Shown here in pieces: positions 39,867 through 40,755 of a stretch of 40,755 nt of DNA; positions within the stretch are counted from its first letter, which is position 1, and each line of letters starts with the position of its first letter. This DNA comes from Mesorhizobium loti. Lineage in GTDB: Bacteria; Pseudomonadota; Alphaproteobacteria; Rhizobiales; Rhizobiaceae. The stretch lies in the NCBI RefSeq assembly GCF_001510895.1, contig NZ_LPWA01000136.1, positions 1-40,755 on the forward strand, in the 5' to 3' direction. Both the position numbers and the translations under genes were made by a program. The notes below the pieces were generated by a model. It made no database searches. It worked only from the letters and a program-made list of their open reading frames with translations, and was not told where the DNA came from.

Positions 39867-40512
39867 TCTTCCAGGCCCAGATCGGTGGCGGGGAGGATCA
39901 TGGACCTTCCCGCTCCCTCCACCTCAACCGCGGCATGATGCGAAACAGCATGTCAGCAGTGTTCTCATTCACGAGGCGGCCAGCCGTTGCTTCCCTGCCT
40001 TCGCGGCGAGTCCCCCGGATCCATGGCCGTCCGGCATGGCACGGCCGTGCATCCATTCTGGCGGCACATCGACCGCAACGGCGATCGAGCACACCGGCCG
40101 CGGCGCCACGATCGTGCGCCGGCGATGCTGCGGTTGTCGAAAGCCCGTGCGGACCAGCTTTCCTTCCCTTCCGAACGCGACTGGCCAGCCCCTCGGCGGC
40201 TCGATGAGGCATGTCTGACCGGAAACCGGCTTCGCCTCGATCGTCCTCCCGCAACGGCCGTCCGCAACTTTCTTCCCCTGCCGGACCCCACCCCACGCGA
40301 GAAATCGCGTGGGGACCCCGGGGCACCGTCATTCCTCGCGAGCCAAGAAAGCCGCTTCCGGCCGCCCTCCATTTCATTGCGGCCCTAAGAACCACCCCAT
40401 TGCGCAGCGCAACGGGGACCCCGGTGGGTGCGGGTCCGATCGTCTCCGGTCCGTCGAATGCCATCGAGGCCGCGATGGGCGCGGCCCGAGCACCAAGGAA
40501 AGGAACATCACC
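39867..40512 (+). other. Long leader of the DUF736 gene with two related hairpins
   Basis: I see no gene in these 646 bp. A perfect hairpin CCCCACGCGA-GAAA-TCGCGTGGGG lies at 40291-40314. A second, CCCC-A-TTGCG-CAG-CGCAA-C-GGGG, lies at 40395-40417. Both are followed by ACCCCGG. The gene downstream has AAGGAA before its ATG. The hairpins may be RNA leader structures or protein-binding sites. Confidence 0.55.
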
Positions 40513-40668
40513 ATGGCCACCATCGGCACCTTCACCACCGCGGCCAACGGCTTAGGCACGATCAAGACCCTTAACCTCAACGTCAAGGCGCGCATCGAGC
40601 GGGTCGAGACGCCCTCCGACAAGGGTCCGCACTTCCGCATCTACTCCGGCGCCGTGGATTATGCGTAG
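40513..40668 (+). pseudogene. DUF736 gene, 3'-truncated
   Basis: The 51-residue frame MATIGTFTTAANGLGTIKTL ... PHFRIYSGAVDYA is the N-terminal half of a DUF736 protein, a family of about 100 residues that is nearly universal on rhizobial plasmids and integrative elements and of unknown function. Family members continue past this point, but here a stop comes at once and the following bases hold repeated TTATGC sites. The gene has probably been cut by an insertion at the GATTATG position. Confidence 0.85.
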
Positions 40669-40755
40669 CGTGTCGTTATGCGGAGTCGGCGGTCTGGAGC
40701 GCCCGGTTTCCGGGAGTTTTCTGCGGGATTTGCTCCGCATAATGCCGAGGGGCAT
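40659..40755. mobile_element. Probable end of a further mobile element inserted in DUF736
   Basis: The unit TTATGCGKAG occurs at 40659-40668 and 40676-40685, its inverse CTCCGCATAA at 40733-40742, and a further direct copy TAATGCCGAG at 40740-40749. The last two overlap as a near palindrome. A small hairpin, CCCGG-TTT-CCGGG, lies between at 40702-40714. Clustered short direct and inverted sites at a gene break suggest binding sites for a recombinase or transposase. The rest of the element is outside the window. Confidence 0.55.

Overview
The window is high-GC DNA from an alphaproteobacterium, most likely Hyphomicrobiales (rhizobia and relatives). It is part of a conjugative plasmid or integrative element rather than core chromosome. 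This rests on gene content: an RHE_PE00001-type DUF1612/HTH gene, a DUF3991-TOPRIM protein, DUF1419, a very large methylase-helicase, a ParB-like protein, a DUF7007-type protein, ArdC and DUF736 form a block I know from rhizobial mobile elements. I saw no ribosomal, tRNA or core metabolic genes.

Layout. (1) 1-1151: an RHE_PE00001-family gene that has lost its 5' end to unknown DNA at the left edge. (2) 1182-15900: a dense defence island, mostly on the minus strand. It holds a five-gene type III CBASS-like operon (CD-NTase, HORMA, TRIP13-like ATPase, a SLOG plus TIR-like effector, a DEDDh exonuclease) and a divergent HTH-ImmA/IrrE regulator with a PIN-domain protein. An AddAB-like helicase/nuclease pair and an AbiEi/AbiEii module with two matched 32-bp operator palindromes follow. 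(3) 15971-16125: a small remnant of an FAD oxidoreductase at the island edge. (4) 16171-31837: mobile-element backbone genes, mostly on the plus strand, with good intrinsic terminators and structured leaders. (5) 32109-39866: a resident ardC gene split by a 6.8-kb element. The element has imperfect terminal inverted repeats, three consecutive tyrosine recombinases and its own complete ardC. (6) 39867-40755: a hairpin-rich leader and the start of a DUF736 gene, itself cut by what looks like the end of another element running off the window.

How the parts fit. The CBASS operon probably senses infection through HORMA, makes a cyclic nucleotide and triggers an effector that is not the usual NucC. 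The HTH-peptidase probably controls it. AddAB-like and AbiE functions add further protection. The backbone carries anti-restriction functions (ArdC and a DarB-like methylase-helicase) that help the element enter new hosts. The inserted recombinase element breaks one ArdC but supplies another.

Sequence quality. Seven reading frames are broken, and every break fits the loss of exactly one base, often in a short homopolymer. Many of these genes may be intact in the organism.
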